From: Polycladidibacter stylochi
GTDB taxonomy: Bacteria > Pseudomonadota > Alphaproteobacteria > Rhizobiales > Stappiaceae
Length of the DNA stretch: 64,000 nucleotides
Assembly (NCBI RefSeq): GCF_001562055.1
Contig: NZ_LLWE01000005.1
Coordinates: forward strand, 62,001 to 126,000
Reading direction: 5' to 3'
The translations under genes were made by a program, and so were the position numbers. The notes under the pieces are model-generated. The model had not been told where the DNA came from. It made no database searches and saw nothing but the letters and a program-made list of their open reading frames with translations. Each line of letters opens with the position of its first letter. Position 1 is the stretch's first letter. This document shows positions 16,105 to 25,921 of the stretch, one piece after another.

Positions 16105-17976
16105 ATGTCTTTGCTTAAACAAATCAATAATCCTGACGATTTAAAAGACCTACCTGAGTGTGAGCTGCAAAAAGTTGCTGACGAAGTTCGCCAGAGTATG
16201 GTTGAGGCTGTTTCTGTTACTGGTGGTCACTTGGGGGCCGGTCTTGGGGTTGTCGAGCTGAGCGTTGCCCTTCATTACGTTTTTAACACACCTAAGGACC
16301 GCTTGATTTGGGATGTCGGGCATCAAAGTTACCCGCACAAGATACTTACTGGACGCCGCGAGCAAATGACCAGCCTTCGCACAGGCGGCGGGCTTTCAGG
16401 TTTTACCAAACGTAGCGAGAGCGAATACGATGCGTTTGGAACCGGACATTCTTCAACCTCTATTTCTGCAGGCCTTGGCATGGCTGTTGGCCGTGATTTG
16501 CTTGGTAAAGACAATAATGTGATCGCCGTTATTGGCGATGGGGCATTGTCTGCGGGTATGGCATATGAGGCTATGAATAATGCCGGTGCACAAAAATCGC
16601 GTTTGATCGTCATACTCAATGACAACGATATGTCTATTGCACCACCAGTTGGTGCGGTATCAGCTTCTCTTGCCCGCCTTGTATCAGGGAAAACATATAC
16701 TTCAATCCGTGAAGCTGCCAAGCAGGTTGTAAGAGCTTTACCCAAACCTTTACAAGACAAGGCTGCACTCGCCGAGGAGTTTGCGCGCAGTTTTGTCACT
16801 GGTGGTACGTTATTTGAAGAACTTGGTTTTTACTATGTTGGTCCCGTTGACGGGCACAACCTTGACCACTTATTACCGATCTTAAAAAACGTACGAGACG
16901 CCGAGGAAGGGCCAATACTGGTTCATGTGGTCACTCAAAAAGGAAAAGGGTATCTTCCTGCAGAAAATGCCAGTAATAAACTGCATGCAGTCGCCAAATT
17001 CGATGTGGCAACCGGCGAACAAAACAAACCTGTCTCGAATGCGCCTAGCTATACACGTGTTTTCGCCAACTCATTAATCAAAGAGGCTGAAAAAGACGAT
17101 AAGATTGTTGCAATCACTGCAGCAATGCCAGATGGGACCGGCCTAGATATTTTCGGAAAACACTTTCCCAAACGTACTTTTGATGTGGGCATTGCAGAGC
17201 AACACGCCGTAACATTTGCGGCCGGTTTGGCTTGTGAGGGTCTTAAACCATTTTGTGCAATTTATTCCACCTTCTTGCAACGCGCTTATGATCAGGTGGT
17301 TCACGATGTGGCCATACAAAACCTTCCTGTGCGGTTTCCAATTGATCGTGCAGGCCTGGTTGGGGCTGACGGGGCCACACATGCGGGGTCATTTGATGTG
17401 GCCTTCTTAAGCTGTTTGCCTAACATGGTTGTCATGGCATGTGGTGATGAGGCTGAGCTCTCGCACATGGTTGCTACAGCTGCAGCTTATGACAGTGGAC
17501 CAATCGCCTTTCGCTATCCTCGCGGCGAAGGGATGGGGGTTGAAATGCCTGATGAAGGAATGATCCTTCCTATTGGCCGTGGCCGCATTATGCGTGAGGG
17601 GCAACATGTTGCCTTGCTATCGTTTGGCGGTCGACTTAAAGAGGCACTTGCAGCTGCCGACATTCTGGATGAACAAGGCTTTTCTACAAGTGTTGTTGAT
17701 GCGCGCTTTGCAAAACCGCTTGATCGAGATCTCATTTTGCGACTGGCTAAAGAGCACGAAGCACTGATTTGCATTGAAGAAGGCAGTTCTGGAGGCTTTG
17801 GTGCTCATGTCCTTCAGCTTCTGGCTGCAGAAGGTGCTCTGGATAAGGGATTAAAAGTCCGCTCTTTGGTACTACCCGACAGCTATCAGGACCATGATAA
17901 ACCACAGGCAATGTATGCCCATGCAGGTTTAGATGCCAAGTCGATTGCGGCGACTGCAGCTTCAATTCTTACATAA
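16105..17976 (+). CDS. dxs: 1-deoxy-D-xylulose-5-phosphate synthase
   Basis: A 623-residue thiamine-diphosphate enzyme condensing pyruvate and glyceraldehyde 3-phosphate to DXP, the entry to MEP isoprenoid synthesis and a precursor of thiamine and pyridoxal. Motifs: [35 protein letters not shown], the ThDP motif [13 protein letters not shown]...NDN, GPVDGHN, and [15 protein letters not shown] with the cofactor-activating Glu. Length is typical. The ribosome site is weak. A CTGCCCG/CGGGCAG stem follows the stop. In Rhizobiales it usually follows xseB and precedes tlyA closely; here long insertions separate them. Confidence 0.96.
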   Translation: MSLLKQINNPDDLKDLPECELQKVADEVRQSMVEAVSVTGGHLGAGLGVVELSVALHYVFNTPKDRLIWDVGHQSYPHKILTGRREQMTSLRTGGGLSGFTKRSESEYDAFGTGHSSTSISAGLGMAVGRDLLGKDNNVIAVIGDGALSAGMAYEAMNNAGAQKSRLIVILNDNDMSIAPPVGAVSASLARLVSGKTYTSIREAAKQVVRALPKPLQDKAALAEEFARSFVTGGTLFEELGFYYVGPVDGHNLDHLLPILKNVRDAEEGPILVHVVTQKGKGYLPAENASNKLHAVAKFDVATGEQNKPVSNAPSYTRVFANSLIKEAEKDDKIVAITAAMPDGTGLDIFGKHFPKRTFDVGIAEQHAVTFAAGLACEGLKPFCAIYSTFLQRAYDQVVHDVAIQNLPVRFPIDRAGLVGADGATHAGSFDVAFLSCLPNMVVMACGDEAELSHMVATAAAYDSGPIAFRYPRGEGMGVEMPDEGMILPIGRGRIMREGQHVALLSFGGRLKEALAAADILDEQGFSTSVVDARFAKPLDRDLILRLAKEHEALICIEEGSSGGFGAHVLQLLAAEGALDKGLKVRSLVLPDSYQDHDKPQAMYAHAGLDAKSIAATAASILT

Positions 17977-17990
17977 AATCGCACCAAGGG

Positions 17991-18013
17991 CTGCCCGGTT
18001 AAACGGGCAGTTT
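17991..18013 (+). terminator. Terminator-like hairpin after dxs
   Basis: CTGCCCG (17991-17997), 6-base loop, CGGGCAG (18004-18010), then TTT. The short T-run makes it moderate. The 260 bases to the next gene show nothing else. Confidence 0.55.
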
Positions 18014-18274
18014 GACGTCGTTCGCGAGTCCCTAAGATCGTGTTCATCCCCAGAGATTGCGAAAACAGCGAATATTATCAATTATACGTAAAAACTTCTT
18101 GCTGAATTGCATTTTCTTATTCATAGAGCCTTTTGTCATTCGACTTCATAAGATTCTCGTTATCACTGAACAAATTACTAGTGATAAGGGACGTCACATT
18201 CCCACTTGTCTTCTATGTTATGCTTCAAAGTGCATAGGAGATACCCTTCGTCGCTCTAATGCTGGAATAAAAAA

Positions 18275-19597
18275 ATGGCGGCACTTTTTAGTACAATTGC
18301 AGCTCTTCTGATTTCTGTTGTTTTGCTAATTGTTGGTCACGGGCTGACCTCAACCCTTATTCCACTGCGAGCGAGTAGCGCCGGCTTTGGGGATTTGGAA
18401 ATCGGCTTGGTTTCCTCCAGCTTTTACCTAGGTTATGTCGTTGGTTGTTTTTACGGACCCTATCTAATTTTACGGGCTGGCCATATTCGCACATTTGCAG
18501 CCCTCGTCTCCCTTATGTCTGGCGCGGCAATTTTACATCCGGTTATAATCGAACCCATTTCCTGGTCTGTATTTCGGTTTATTACTGGGGCCTGTTTGGC
18601 CGGTATCACTTTGGTCGTCGAAAGCTGGCTTAACGAGCGCTCGACCAACGAAAATCGTGGTGCTGTTATGTCAACATATGTTGTGTTGTACCTGAGTGCT
18701 ACAATGGTTGGGCAGGTCTTACTGCCACAATTTGACCTGATGACATTTATTCCCTTTGTGATTGCATCTGTTCTTGTGAGTGTTGCTGTTGTTCCTGTTG
18801 CTTTAACCCGTTCTGCGCAACCGGCCCCCATTGCACTTGTGCATTTTCGCCCTAAAAGACTATATGATACCTCTCCGATTGCGCTGGTAGGCTGCTTGCT
18901 TGTTGGGCTTGCCAATGGTGCCTTGTGGATGTTAACGCCGCTCTATGCAACACAAGTTGGTTTTAGCAGTTCACAAGCCGCGTATTTGGCTGCTGCAATA
19001 GTTTTTGGAGGCACTTTAGCTCAATGGCCCATTGGCCGACTTTCCGACCGCATTGACCGCCGAGCAATTATTGTTTTTCTGGCCGGATTCTCTTTCGTTT
19101 TTGCCGCTTTAATTATGAATTCCCATGCCAATAGCTTTTTAGTATTTGTTTTGCTGTTCACACTGCTCGGAACCGTAACTCAGCCTATTTATGCTATCAT
19201 TGCTGCGCACGCTTTCGACAGTGCGGACGCTGAAGACTACGTTGAGGTTTCCTCTGGCCTTCTTATGGCATCAGGGCTTGGGTCAATGATTGGCCCGACA
19301 TTGGCCTCCCTACTCATTGGCAACAAAGGACCACAAGGTCTGTTGTCATGGGTGGCTGCAATCGAAGTTGTTCTATTTATTTATGTACTCTCGCGAATGC
19401 TGGTTCGTCCTCCGCTTGAATCAGAGGATAAAACAGACTTCGAGTTGGGTACGACCTCCAGTGTGGGTGCCGCTTTAACGCCTGAGCCACTTGATGTGGA
19501 TGACCCGAATGTTATTCCTCCCGAAGAGTTTCCAGCCTATGAGACAACAGAGGTTGAAAATGAAATCGAAGAGGAAAAAATACAAGAACTCAAATGA
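18275..19597 (+). CDS. MFS transporter, YcaD-like, with acidic C-terminal tail
   Basis: A 440-residue inner-membrane protein with about 12 predicted helices across residues 5-380. GCLAGITLVVESWLNERS and the loop QWPIGRLSDRIDRR are typical of the YcaD-like branch of the major facilitator superfamily; the substrate is not known. The last ~55 residues are a cytoplasmic, highly acidic tail (EEEK and similar runs), which is unusual and could bind a partner or cations. The start ATG 18275 has no strong ribosome site. Not obviously in an operon. Confidence 0.82.
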   Translation: MAALFSTIAALLISVVLLIVGHGLTSTLIPLRASSAGFGDLEIGLVSSSFYLGYVVGCFYGPYLILRAGHIRTFAALVSLMSGAAILHPVIIEPISWSVFRFITGACLAGITLVVESWLNERSTNENRGAVMSTYVVLYLSATMVGQVLLPQFDLMTFIPFVIASVLVSVAVVPVALTRSAQPAPIALVHFRPKRLYDTSPIALVGCLLVGLANGALWMLTPLYATQVGFSSSQAAYLAAAIVFGGTLAQWPIGRLSDRIDRRAIIVFLAGFSFVFAALIMNSHANSFLVFVLLFTLLGTVTQPIYAIIAAHAFDSADAEDYVEVSSGLLMASGLGSMIGPTLASLLIGNKGPQGLLSWVAAIEVVLFIYVLSRMLVRPPLESEDKTDFELGTTSSVGAALTPEPLDVDDPNVIPPEEFPAYETTEVENEIEEEKIQELK

Positions 19598-19670
19598 ATT
19601 AGCATGGTAGCGCCACATAAGACCTTTGAGGAAATTTCTTTGAACAATTACAAGTAATTTCATCCGAACA

Positions 19671-19698
19671 TTGACTTGATGTCTATGGTGTGTACTTT
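19671..19698 (+). promoter_or_regulatory. Candidate sigma70 promoter of the copper cluster
   Basis: TTGACT (19671-19676), 16 bases, TACTTT (19693-19698), about 40 bases before the first gene of the copper cluster. Reasonable but unproved. Confidence 0.35.
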
Positions 19699-19739
19699 AA
19701 ATATCGGTAGTTGGGTTATAAAGCATCCTAGGGGAAAAA

Positions 19740-20135
19740 ATGGGTAGGCGTGCAGATTTACTGTATACACTCAGATCTACCCAAGATGTTTTAGCCCTAT
19801 TACTGATAACTGCGTTTTTAACGCATTTTCTTCTTGTTGAAGGATCACAAATCAAGCCAGCATTCGATATGGCTGGCCATACAATGATATGCAATCCTTC
19901 TGGTTCGCACTATCACCAATCAATACCTTTGCGGCAGCGTCACAATAACTGCTGTTGCGACAAAACAATTGGTCCTATCGGCCATTTAAAATTCTTTTTT
20001 AGAAGTGGCTATGGTTCACGGTTTGATTTACCCGAGCCGTTTTTGTCCTTATGCGTGGTCCTCTTAATAGGTCTACCACGCTTTCATTTCAAATTAACTG
20101 CTTTTCAAAGTCGCGCTCCTCCTTTGTATCGCTAA
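19740..20135 (+). CDS. Cys/His-rich membrane protein, DUF2946-like
   Basis: A 131-residue protein with a hydrophobic segment at residues 18-32 and another near 104-117. Between them lies a metal-ligand-rich stretch: AGHTMICNPSGSHYHQS, then HNNCCCDK. It ends with QSRAPP, a tail I associate with small DUF2946-type proteins found next to copper chaperones. AGGGGA lies 5 bases before the ATG. Directly downstream are PCu(A)C and SCO, so a role in copper handling is a fair inference. The family call is tentative; the protein could be partly decayed. Confidence 0.5.
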   Translation: MGRRADLLYTLRSTQDVLALLLITAFLTHFLLVEGSQIKPAFDMAGHTMICNPSGSHYHQSIPLRQRHNNCCCDKTIGPIGHLKFFFRSGYGSRFDLPEPFLSLCVVLLIGLPRFHFKLTAFQSRAPPLYR

Positions 20136-20300
20136 GTTATTTTTAAAATATGAGTAGCTTATAAACTGTAGGGCTGTGGCCTTGCTGTGCAGCTGCCCAT
20201 TTAGAGTTATTTGCCTAAGAGCAAATTGTTGATGGCTATTCTCTGATATCCCATGAACTCGAAGCCGTTACAGCAATTTGCATACAAAGAGGACAAAACC

Positions 20301-20819
20301 ATGCGTAAACTACTATTAGCTGTATTCATTTTCGCTGTAGGCATCATTGGTGCCCAATCAAGCTTTGCCGATTCTGGTGAACATAAAGCTACTAAGCTTG
20401 GAAACTTAAGTTTTACGGCCCCCTGGACCCGCGCAACCCCTCCTAATGCCCGTGGTGGTGGCGCTTTTGTCATGATTCATAATAATGGAGAGCACACCGA
20501 TACTCTGGTGTATGCCAGCTCTGATATTGCTAAGAAAACCGAAATACATGAAATGAAGGTTGTCGATGGCATTATGAAAATGCGCCCCTTATTATCTGGT
20601 TTGGAGATCAAGGCCGGAGAGAGTGTTGCATTAAAACCCGGCGGTTATCACATCATGTTTATGGGTCTTAAAGGCGGCATCAAAAAGGGTGACACTGTTA
20701 ATGTGACACTGTCTTTCGCGGAAGCTGGCGATATTACGCTACCGTTTATTGCAGAAAGCATGGGCGCGAAGTCAATGAGCCACAATATGAAAAAAGGCAT
20801 GAACCATGAGAACCACTAG
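20301..20819 (+). CDS. Periplasmic copper chaperone PCu(A)C
   Basis: A 172-residue secreted protein: signal peptide over residues 1-23 (MRKLLLAVFIFAVGIIGA, then FA), followed by the PCu(A)C beta-barrel with copper ligands in EIHEMKVVDGIMKMRPL and GGYHIMFMGL, the H...M...HxM arrangement. The family carries Cu(I) in the periplasm to the CuA/CuB centres of cytochrome oxidase together with SCO proteins. The C-terminus is Met/His rich (KSMSHNMKKGMNHENH), probably an extra copper-binding tail. GAGGA lies 8 bases before ATG 20301; ATG 20253 would add residues before the signal peptide. It overlaps the SCO gene by 14 bases. Confidence 0.93.
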   Translation: MRKLLLAVFIFAVGIIGAQSSFADSGEHKATKLGNLSFTAPWTRATPPNARGGGAFVMIHNNGEHTDTLVYASSDIAKKTEIHEMKVVDGIMKMRPLLSGLEIKAGESVALKPGGYHIMFMGLKGGIKKGDTVNVTLSFAEAGDITLPFIAESMGAKSMSHNMKKGMNHENH

Positions 20820-21414
20820 TGTTATACGCCTTGTGGCATGGGCAGCAATTGTTGCCCTCCTCATTGGTGCAGGTGGAATTTACGGTTATCGCTATTTCAG
20901 TCCAGACGGTGGGTCTACTGCATCAACCGCAACAATTGGCGGTGATTTTGAGCTGGTTGATGGCAAGGGAAATCGTTTCACGCAAGCAAATCTATCGGGA
21001 AAGCCGTTTTTGATTTTCTTTGGCTTTACATATTGCCCTGACGTTTGCCCAACAACTCTTTCAGATATGCAAGGGTGGATTGAAGATCTGGGTGAGCAAG
21101 CCGATGATTTAAACTTTGTGTTTGTCAGCGTTGACCCAGAACGAGATACACCAGAAGTGCTCTCTGACTATGTCTACGCTTTTGATCCGCGTATTATTGC
21201 CCTAACAGGAACACCCGAACAGGTTAATAAAATTAAAAAGGCATACAGAGTTTTCTCTCGCAAAGTCATGCTTGAAGACGGTGATTATACAATGGATCAT
21301 ACCGCGGCCGTTTACATGATGTCTGCTAAGCAAAATTTTGTCGGCACAATTCAATATGGTGAAACCCACGAAGAAGCCATGAAGCAAATTAAAGCTTTAA
21401 TAAAGCAAAGCTGA
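20806..21414 (+). CDS. SCO1/SenC-family cytochrome oxidase assembly protein
   Basis: A 202-residue membrane-anchored thioredoxin-fold protein. One N-terminal helix (about 8-28) anchors it; the copper-binding pair is in GFTYCPDVCPTTLSDM (CxxxC) and the distal His in YTMDHTAAVYMM. SCO proteins insert copper into, or reduce thiols of, the CuA site of cytochrome c oxidase subunit II. Its start lies inside the PCu(A)C gene, so translation is probably coupled. A 12-bp hairpin follows. Confidence 0.93.
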   Translation: MRTTSVIRLVAWAAIVALLIGAGGIYGYRYFSPDGGSTASTATIGGDFELVDGKGNRFTQANLSGKPFLIFFGFTYCPDVCPTTLSDMQGWIEDLGEQADDLNFVFVSVDPERDTPEVLSDYVYAFDPRIIALTGTPEQVNKIKKAYRVFSRKVMLEDGDYTMDHTAAVYMMSAKQNFVGTIQYGETHEEAMKQIKALIKQS

Positions 21415-21433
21415 AATCGTGGATAACACAACA

Positions 21434-21465
21434 GTTGTGGTGGCATGCTTTTTTGCCACCACAAC
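21434..21465 (+). terminator. 12-bp hairpin after the SCO gene
   Basis: GTTGTGGTGGCA (21434-21445) pairs perfectly with TGCCACCACAAC (21454-21465) around an 8-base T-rich loop. No T-run follows, so it may act as an mRNA end or a factor-dependent terminator. Confidence 0.5.
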
Positions 21466-21702
21466 CGCTCGTTTAATAGACTTACAATTATTGTTGGTAA
21501 ACTTACTCGATTTATTCAACAAACTTGCACTGACAACTCGGTATTTGTTAAAAATTCGATTGTGTTAAGATGCATATTAGTTATGCACGACTGGCACGAA
21601 TGAGAAGTTGTTGTTATTAGCCATTAAACGCTCTTGATAATAGGCGTTATCTATAACTAGCAACAGCTAAATGCTCCATGCAAAGCCGGAATACCCTTCG
21701 TT

Positions 21703-22431
21703 ATGCGCCTAGATCAATACCTTGTCGAGCGTGGAAAATTTGCCAGCAGGGCTAGAGCGCGTGATGCAATAGTGCGCGGGACGGTTGAGCTAGATGGTGT
21801 AATTACAAAAAAGCCCTCACAGAAAGTCTCTGATAATAGCCTTGTGGTTATCAATGATGCCGCTGCACAGTATGTTTCTCGTGCAGCTTTGAAACTCCTC
21901 GAAGGCCTACAGTATTTTGCATACTCCCCTAAAGAAAAAATTGCGCTCGATATCGGCGCTTCGACAGGGGGATTTACGCAAGTGTTACTTGAATATGGTG
22001 CCGCAAAAGTTCATGCAATTGATGTTGGCCACGATCAATTAGCTGAAAAACTATTGTCTGATCCACGTGTTGCTAGCCAGGAAGGGTTAAATGCGCGTTA
22101 TTTAACCACTGATGATTTGGGTGGTGAACAACCGCAGTTTTTGGTCAGCGATGTTAGTTTTATCAGCTTAAAGCTCGCATTACCGCCTGCACTTTCTTTG
22201 GCCGCAAAGGGCGCAAATGGCCTGTTTCTAGTCAAACCTCAATTTGAAGTGGGCCGGCAGCGGATTGGGAAAAACGGTATTGTTTCAAAAGAGGATGCGC
22301 TTGCCGCAGCGCAGGATTTGGAACACTGGTTTGGCCAACAACCTGGCTGGCATGTGGATGGCATTATCCCCTCTCCGATTAAAGGCGGTGATGGTAACAG
22401 CGAATTTATTCTTGGGGCACGCAAACTATAA
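21703..22431 (+). CDS. tlyA: TlyA-family rRNA 2'-O-methyltransferase
   Basis: A 242-residue protein: an S4 RNA-binding domain (residues 1-62, MRLDQYLVERGKFASRARAR) followed by an FtsJ-like Rossmann methyltransferase with the SAM motif LDIGASTGGFTQVLLE. TlyA proteins methylate 2'-hydroxyls of specific rRNA cytidines and are often mislabelled as hemolysins. The Lys-Asp-Lys-Glu tetrad can be traced (DVSFISLK, LVKPQFE). The start has no strong ribosome site. The next gene, an rRNA uracil methyltransferase, lies 85 bases on, a pairing I recall from Rhizobiales. Confidence 0.92.
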   Translation: MRLDQYLVERGKFASRARARDAIVRGTVELDGVITKKPSQKVSDNSLVVINDAAAQYVSRAALKLLEGLQYFAYSPKEKIALDIGASTGGFTQVLLEYGAAKVHAIDVGHDQLAEKLLSDPRVASQEGLNARYLTTDDLGGEQPQFLVSDVSFISLKLALPPALSLAAKGANGLFLVKPQFEVGRQRIGKNGIVSKEDALAAAQDLEHWFGQQPGWHVDGIIPSPIKGGDGNSEFILGARKL

Positions 22432-22516
22432 ACCAGACCAATACAGCAGCGTTTTATACCTCAAGCGCTGATATTGTTGCTTGTCTCTTAAGTGGGGCTT
22501 GTATACACCCATAAGC

Positions 22517-23776
22517 ATGAGTGACCATACACAAAACTATAAAATAAGCCATATGGCCCATAAAGGCGATGGTGTAGCCGTAACGCCAAACGGTGAAGTT
22601 TATGTACCCTTTACACTGCCAGGGGAAGTCGTTTCCTTAAAGCTTGAGGGAAAACGTGCGAGACTTGAGCAAATTGTCAGCACCAGTGACGCACGTGTTG
22701 CACCCGTATGTGGCCATTTTGGCGTATGTGGTGGCTGCAACTTACAGCACATGAGTGATGAGCTTTATAGCGAGTTCAAGCAGAACCTAGTTCGTGAAGC
22801 CCTATTGGACCGCGGTTTGGAATTGCCGCTTGATGGTGTACAAATTTCACCGCGCCATAGTCGCAGACGCGCTGTTTTTACAGCAACACGCGCGGGGCAT
22901 AAAATTTTACTTGGCTTTCATGAAGCCCGTTCACACAAGCTTGTCGACCTACAAGAATGCCCTGTACTCGATAAGAGAATAGTATCGAGAATTGGCGATA
23001 TTAAAAAGCTGGCAAGCTTATGTCTGCCGCGAAAGGGGGACGTAAAACTCACTGTTATTGCGAGTGAAACAGGACTTGATATCGCTATTCAAAGTGATGA
23101 AAAAACAGCGCATAAGCGGCTTTTAGAATTATCGCAGGCTACCATGGCATTAAATTTTGCCCGTGTTACCTTGAACGGAGAAATGGTTTTAGAAGCCAAG
23201 CAGCCCACATTAGCTATGGGGAAAGCCACTGTACCAATTGCTCCTGGCGGCTTTATACAGGCCACGCAACAGGCTGAAGATGCAATGAGCGCATTGGTTA
23301 TGGAAGGCCTAAGAGGGTGTAAAAATGTTGCTGATTTGTTTTGCGGTGTAGGGACTTTCAGTTTTCATATTGCAGAGAAAGCCAAGGTCTGTGGTTATGA
23401 AAGCGATAAAAACGCGCTCAAGGCCTTTGACATGGCAAGACGTCAAGTCAAGGGTTTAAAGTCAATCCATTTTGAGCAGCGAGACCTATTTCGCAGACCA
23501 TTAACAGCACAAGAACTCTACAATTTCGCCAAGGGTTTTGATGGTGTTGTTTTTGATCCCCCGCGTGCTGGGGCGCATGCACAAGCAAAAGAACTTGCTA
23601 AATCTAAAGTTCGCAAGATCGTAGCGATTTCTTGTAATCCTGCGTCTTTAGCCCGTGACCTTAAAGAGTTAATTGATGGCGGATATTCTGTCAAAAAGGT
23701 CGTACCGATTGATCAATTTATTTATTCTGCACATGTGGAAGTTGTCGCTTTACTAGAGCGTGTAACTAAAAAATAG
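22517..23776 (+). CDS. 23S rRNA (uracil-C5) methyltransferase, RlmD/RumA family
   Basis: A 419-residue SAM-dependent methyltransferase that forms 5-methyluridine in 23S rRNA. An N-terminal TRAM-like domain (residues ~5-55) precedes the 4Fe-4S ligands CGHFGVCGGC and a fourth Cys in LQECPVL. The catalytic domain has DLFCGVGTFS for SAM, FDPPRAG and the nucleophilic Cys in ISCNPASLARDL. The exact target uridine cannot be read from sequence. I chose ATG 22517; TTG 22481 in frame would add 12 residues. A GGGGCAAG/CTTGCCCC hairpin follows. Confidence 0.9.
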   Translation: MSDHTQNYKISHMAHKGDGVAVTPNGEVYVPFTLPGEVVSLKLEGKRARLEQIVSTSDARVAPVCGHFGVCGGCNLQHMSDELYSEFKQNLVREALLDRGLELPLDGVQISPRHSRRRAVFTATRAGHKILLGFHEARSHKLVDLQECPVLDKRIVSRIGDIKKLASLCLPRKGDVKLTVIASETGLDIAIQSDEKTAHKRLLELSQATMALNFARVTLNGEMVLEAKQPTLAMGKATVPIAPGGFIQATQQAEDAMSALVMEGLRGCKNVADLFCGVGTFSFHIAEKAKVCGYESDKNALKAFDMARRQVKGLKSIHFEQRDLFRRPLTAQELYNFAKGFDGVVFDPPRAGAHAQAKELAKSKVRKIVAISCNPASLARDLKELIDGGYSVKKVVPIDQFIYSAHVEVVALLERVTKK

Positions 23777-23808
23777 TACTTTATATTTTTTTATAGGATA
23801 TATTTGTG

Positions 23809-23830
23809 GGGGCAAGTCTATACTTGCCCC
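23809..23830 (+). terminator. Hairpin after the rRNA methyltransferase gene
   Basis: GGGGCAAG (23809-23816), loop TCTATA, CTTGCCCC (23823-23830). The stem is strong but no T-run follows. Confidence 0.45.
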
Positions 23831-23993
23831 TAACTCGCCCAAATTCATGGTTTAATACTAATCTCATATAAATTTAGAAATGAAATAAATCATGATTACA
23901 TACTAATAAAATAAAATCATCAAAACTAATGTTTATAGCACTGGCAGTTGTCTAGGCTGAACGAGTGCCCGTCATTTTACAGGGAGATGATAA

Positions 23994-24290
23994 TTGCGGA
24001 AATGGCTATATTTTAGTCTTGCCATCATATGCTTAGTTTTTGGTTTGCTTACTGTTTGGTTACCCATTCCAACTGGCGTGCCACTATTGGCAGTAGGTAC
24101 CGTGCTGTTAGTTGCTACAAGTCGTAGTGCTGCACGTTTTATTCGCCGTCGACGTCGTAATTATAAATTACTTGATCGGGCCATTAACTGGATAGAGCAA
24201 AGAAGTAGCGGTAAGGTACACAGAATAATAAGGCGCACGCGCCCTCGTCACCGAAAAGGCAAAGCCACATTTAAAAATGATAACGGCTAA
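23994..24290 (+). CDS. Small inner-membrane protein with Arg-rich C-terminus
   Basis: A 98-residue protein with two predicted helices (about 5-24 and 28-43) joined by a short PIPTGVP turn, then a very basic cytoplasmic tail (RRRRRNYK, RRTRPRHRKGK). The layout resembles PGPGW/DUF454-like small membrane proteins of unknown function. Start TTG 23994 follows AGGGAGA at good spacing. It is convergent with the methyltransferase gene ending 16 bases away. Confidence 0.65.
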   Translation: MRKWLYFSLAIICLVFGLLTVWLPIPTGVPLLAVGTVLLVATSRSAARFIRRRRRNYKLLDRAINWIEQRSSGKVHRIIRRTRPRHRKGKATFKNDNG

Positions 24291-24306
24291 CACAACTGGG
24301 TGTCAG

Positions 24307-25041
24307 TTAGCTTCGACGCGAACCTGTAACAATAACATGCGGCGCATTTTCACCTGCGCCTTCGCCACTCCAGTCACCATGCCAGTGGTCGACTTTAAGG
24401 CCAGCAACTTCGATCAGCTGTGTGATATGGTCCTTGTCTATAAACCGTCTTGTTTTTTCCAGTGTGCAATGGTGTGCGGCCGTATTGTAGTGCGCTTGAT
24501 AACGCACAACACCTGATGCCTCATGCTTTCGCTCATCTTGCCATATAGCCACCTCGTCGCCCTGTGCAGTTCTGGAGCGGCGTGGTTTTTCAGCTTCGCC
24601 CCAAGATGCCCAAGGTTTCGCGTGGGGGTTTTGCATACCTATTGCAAAACGACCTGTCTTTGACAGGTGCAATGCTACTGTTTCCAGTAGCAACATCTGG
24701 TCTGTATCTGTTGGTAGTGAATGGAATGCAAGACCGGATACAATCACACGGTCGAAAAGCTGATTTAATCTCAGTGTGCGCATGTCTGCGCCTACCCACG
24801 TCACCGCTTTGCTTTTGTGAATCGCTTTTGCAATTTTGTAGGGATTACGATCGACACCAACAACTTGGGTACCCACCTTGCTAATTGCAATTGCAAGATC
24901 ACCAGTGCCGCAAGCGAGGTTCAATACACGCGCATGCGGTATTGCAGCAAACGTTAGAAGAAAATCATCGTCAACACCCCACCCTTTTTCAAGTGCGGTT
25001 ATATTTTGTGTCGATTTGGATCCTGCTGTTGACAGGTGCAT
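24307..25041 (-). CDS. Class I SAM-dependent methyltransferase
   Basis: A 244-residue Rossmann methyltransferase with VLNLACGTGDLAIAI (motif I), VVGVDRNP (acidic end of strand 2) and FDRVIVSGLAFHSL (motif IV region). It resembles UbiE-type or small-molecule methyltransferases; no substrate-specific feature is evident. GGAGG lies about 10 bases before the ATG. It appears monocistronic. Confidence 0.8.
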   Translation of the reverse strand: MHLSTAGSKSTQNITALEKGWGVDDDFLLTFAAIPHARVLNLACGTGDLAIAISKVGTQVVGVDRNPYKIAKAIHKSKAVTWVGADMRTLRLNQLFDRVIVSGLAFHSLPTDTDQMLLLETVALHLSKTGRFAIGMQNPHAKPWASWGEAEKPRRSRTAQGDEVAIWQDERKHEASGVVRYQAHYNTAAHHCTLEKTRRFIDKDHITQLIEVAGLKVDHWHGDWSGEGAGENAPHVIVTGSRRS

Positions 25042-25215
25042 GGTGCTCGTCCTCCATCCACCGATAAGTTTAGATAAGCAATATTAACGCTTCGTAACAA
25101 CGGGAACTTGTATTGCCCGAATCGAAAATATTCTCATCCATACACATGAAACAATAATACAACGATATGTTGCAAATGTACATCAATAAGTTCTACCGGA
25201 ACACTGATAGTTACC

Positions 25216-25836
25216 CTATGTTACGCGTCTGTATTTATTGATATAATTGATAATAGCCTCTGGGCTGCAGTTAACGTGTGACAATTCGACAACTATTCGA
25301 CTTCCCCCTGCCCTTCCTGCCGGTGGTGAAGTACGCTTGAGGTCAGCTGCTTTTTTATGCCAACATTTCATCATAGGGATGCGCCACCAGTTTTTAACTT
25401 CGCGCGCTATAATTGCTGTTTCAAGATTACATGAGAGCGTTAAGATCAGGCGTTCGAATTTCATAGTTCGAACATAACTGGTTTCAATCGTAGCATTGGT
25501 TATATTCAACCAACCAATAAAGCCTAAACGTTCAAGATAGAAGCCATGGCTATTACACCCTACCTGAGGTCTTGGCTCGATCATTGGATAATGCCAGTAG
25601 GCAACCAAACTGGCAGGAACAGCGCCAAGTGCCAATAAGGGCAACTCCAGCAGACTGGATAAACAGATGAATAGGATTGCCAAAAACATTGCCGTATAAA
25701 CGGTAGATCTGCCCTGTTGAATGTTATAGCCACAGGCCAGTTCACGCTCGCTATTCTTATACCCCCTTTCCTTAGAGGGGATAAATGCTTTTTGTCGTTC
25801 CTCTGGCAAGGCGTCGTCTCCCAAGCGGTAAACCAA
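25216..25836 (-). CDS. Membrane protein with PH-like domain, unknown function
   Basis: A 206-residue protein with a soluble N-terminal ~45 residues, two close membrane helices (about 47-64 and 66-82) and a beta-rich C-terminal part (HGFYLERLGFIGWLN, then YVRTMKFERLILTLS) like the PH-type domains of DUF304/YcxB-like bacterial proteins. I do not recognise the exact family. The annotated start is TTG 25836 with no ribosome site; the true start could be further inside, since an AAGGAAAGGGGG run occurs near codon 25. Confidence 0.5.
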   Translation of the reverse strand: MVYRLGDDALPEERQKAFIPSKERGYKNSERELACGYNIQQGRSTVYTAMFLAILFICLSSLLELPLLALGAVPASLVAYWHYPMIEPRPQVGCNSHGFYLERLGFIGWLNITNATIETSYVRTMKFERLILTLSCNLETAIIAREVKNWWRIPMMKCWHKKAADLKRTSPPAGRAGGSRIVVELSHVNCSPEAIINYINKYRRVT

Positions 25837-25921
25837 ATTTGGGGTTGTTTGGTAAACCAGCTTGGGATGATATCTTTAATAACTCAAGAACAAAGCTTGT
25901 GCATTCTAAAACAAATATTAC

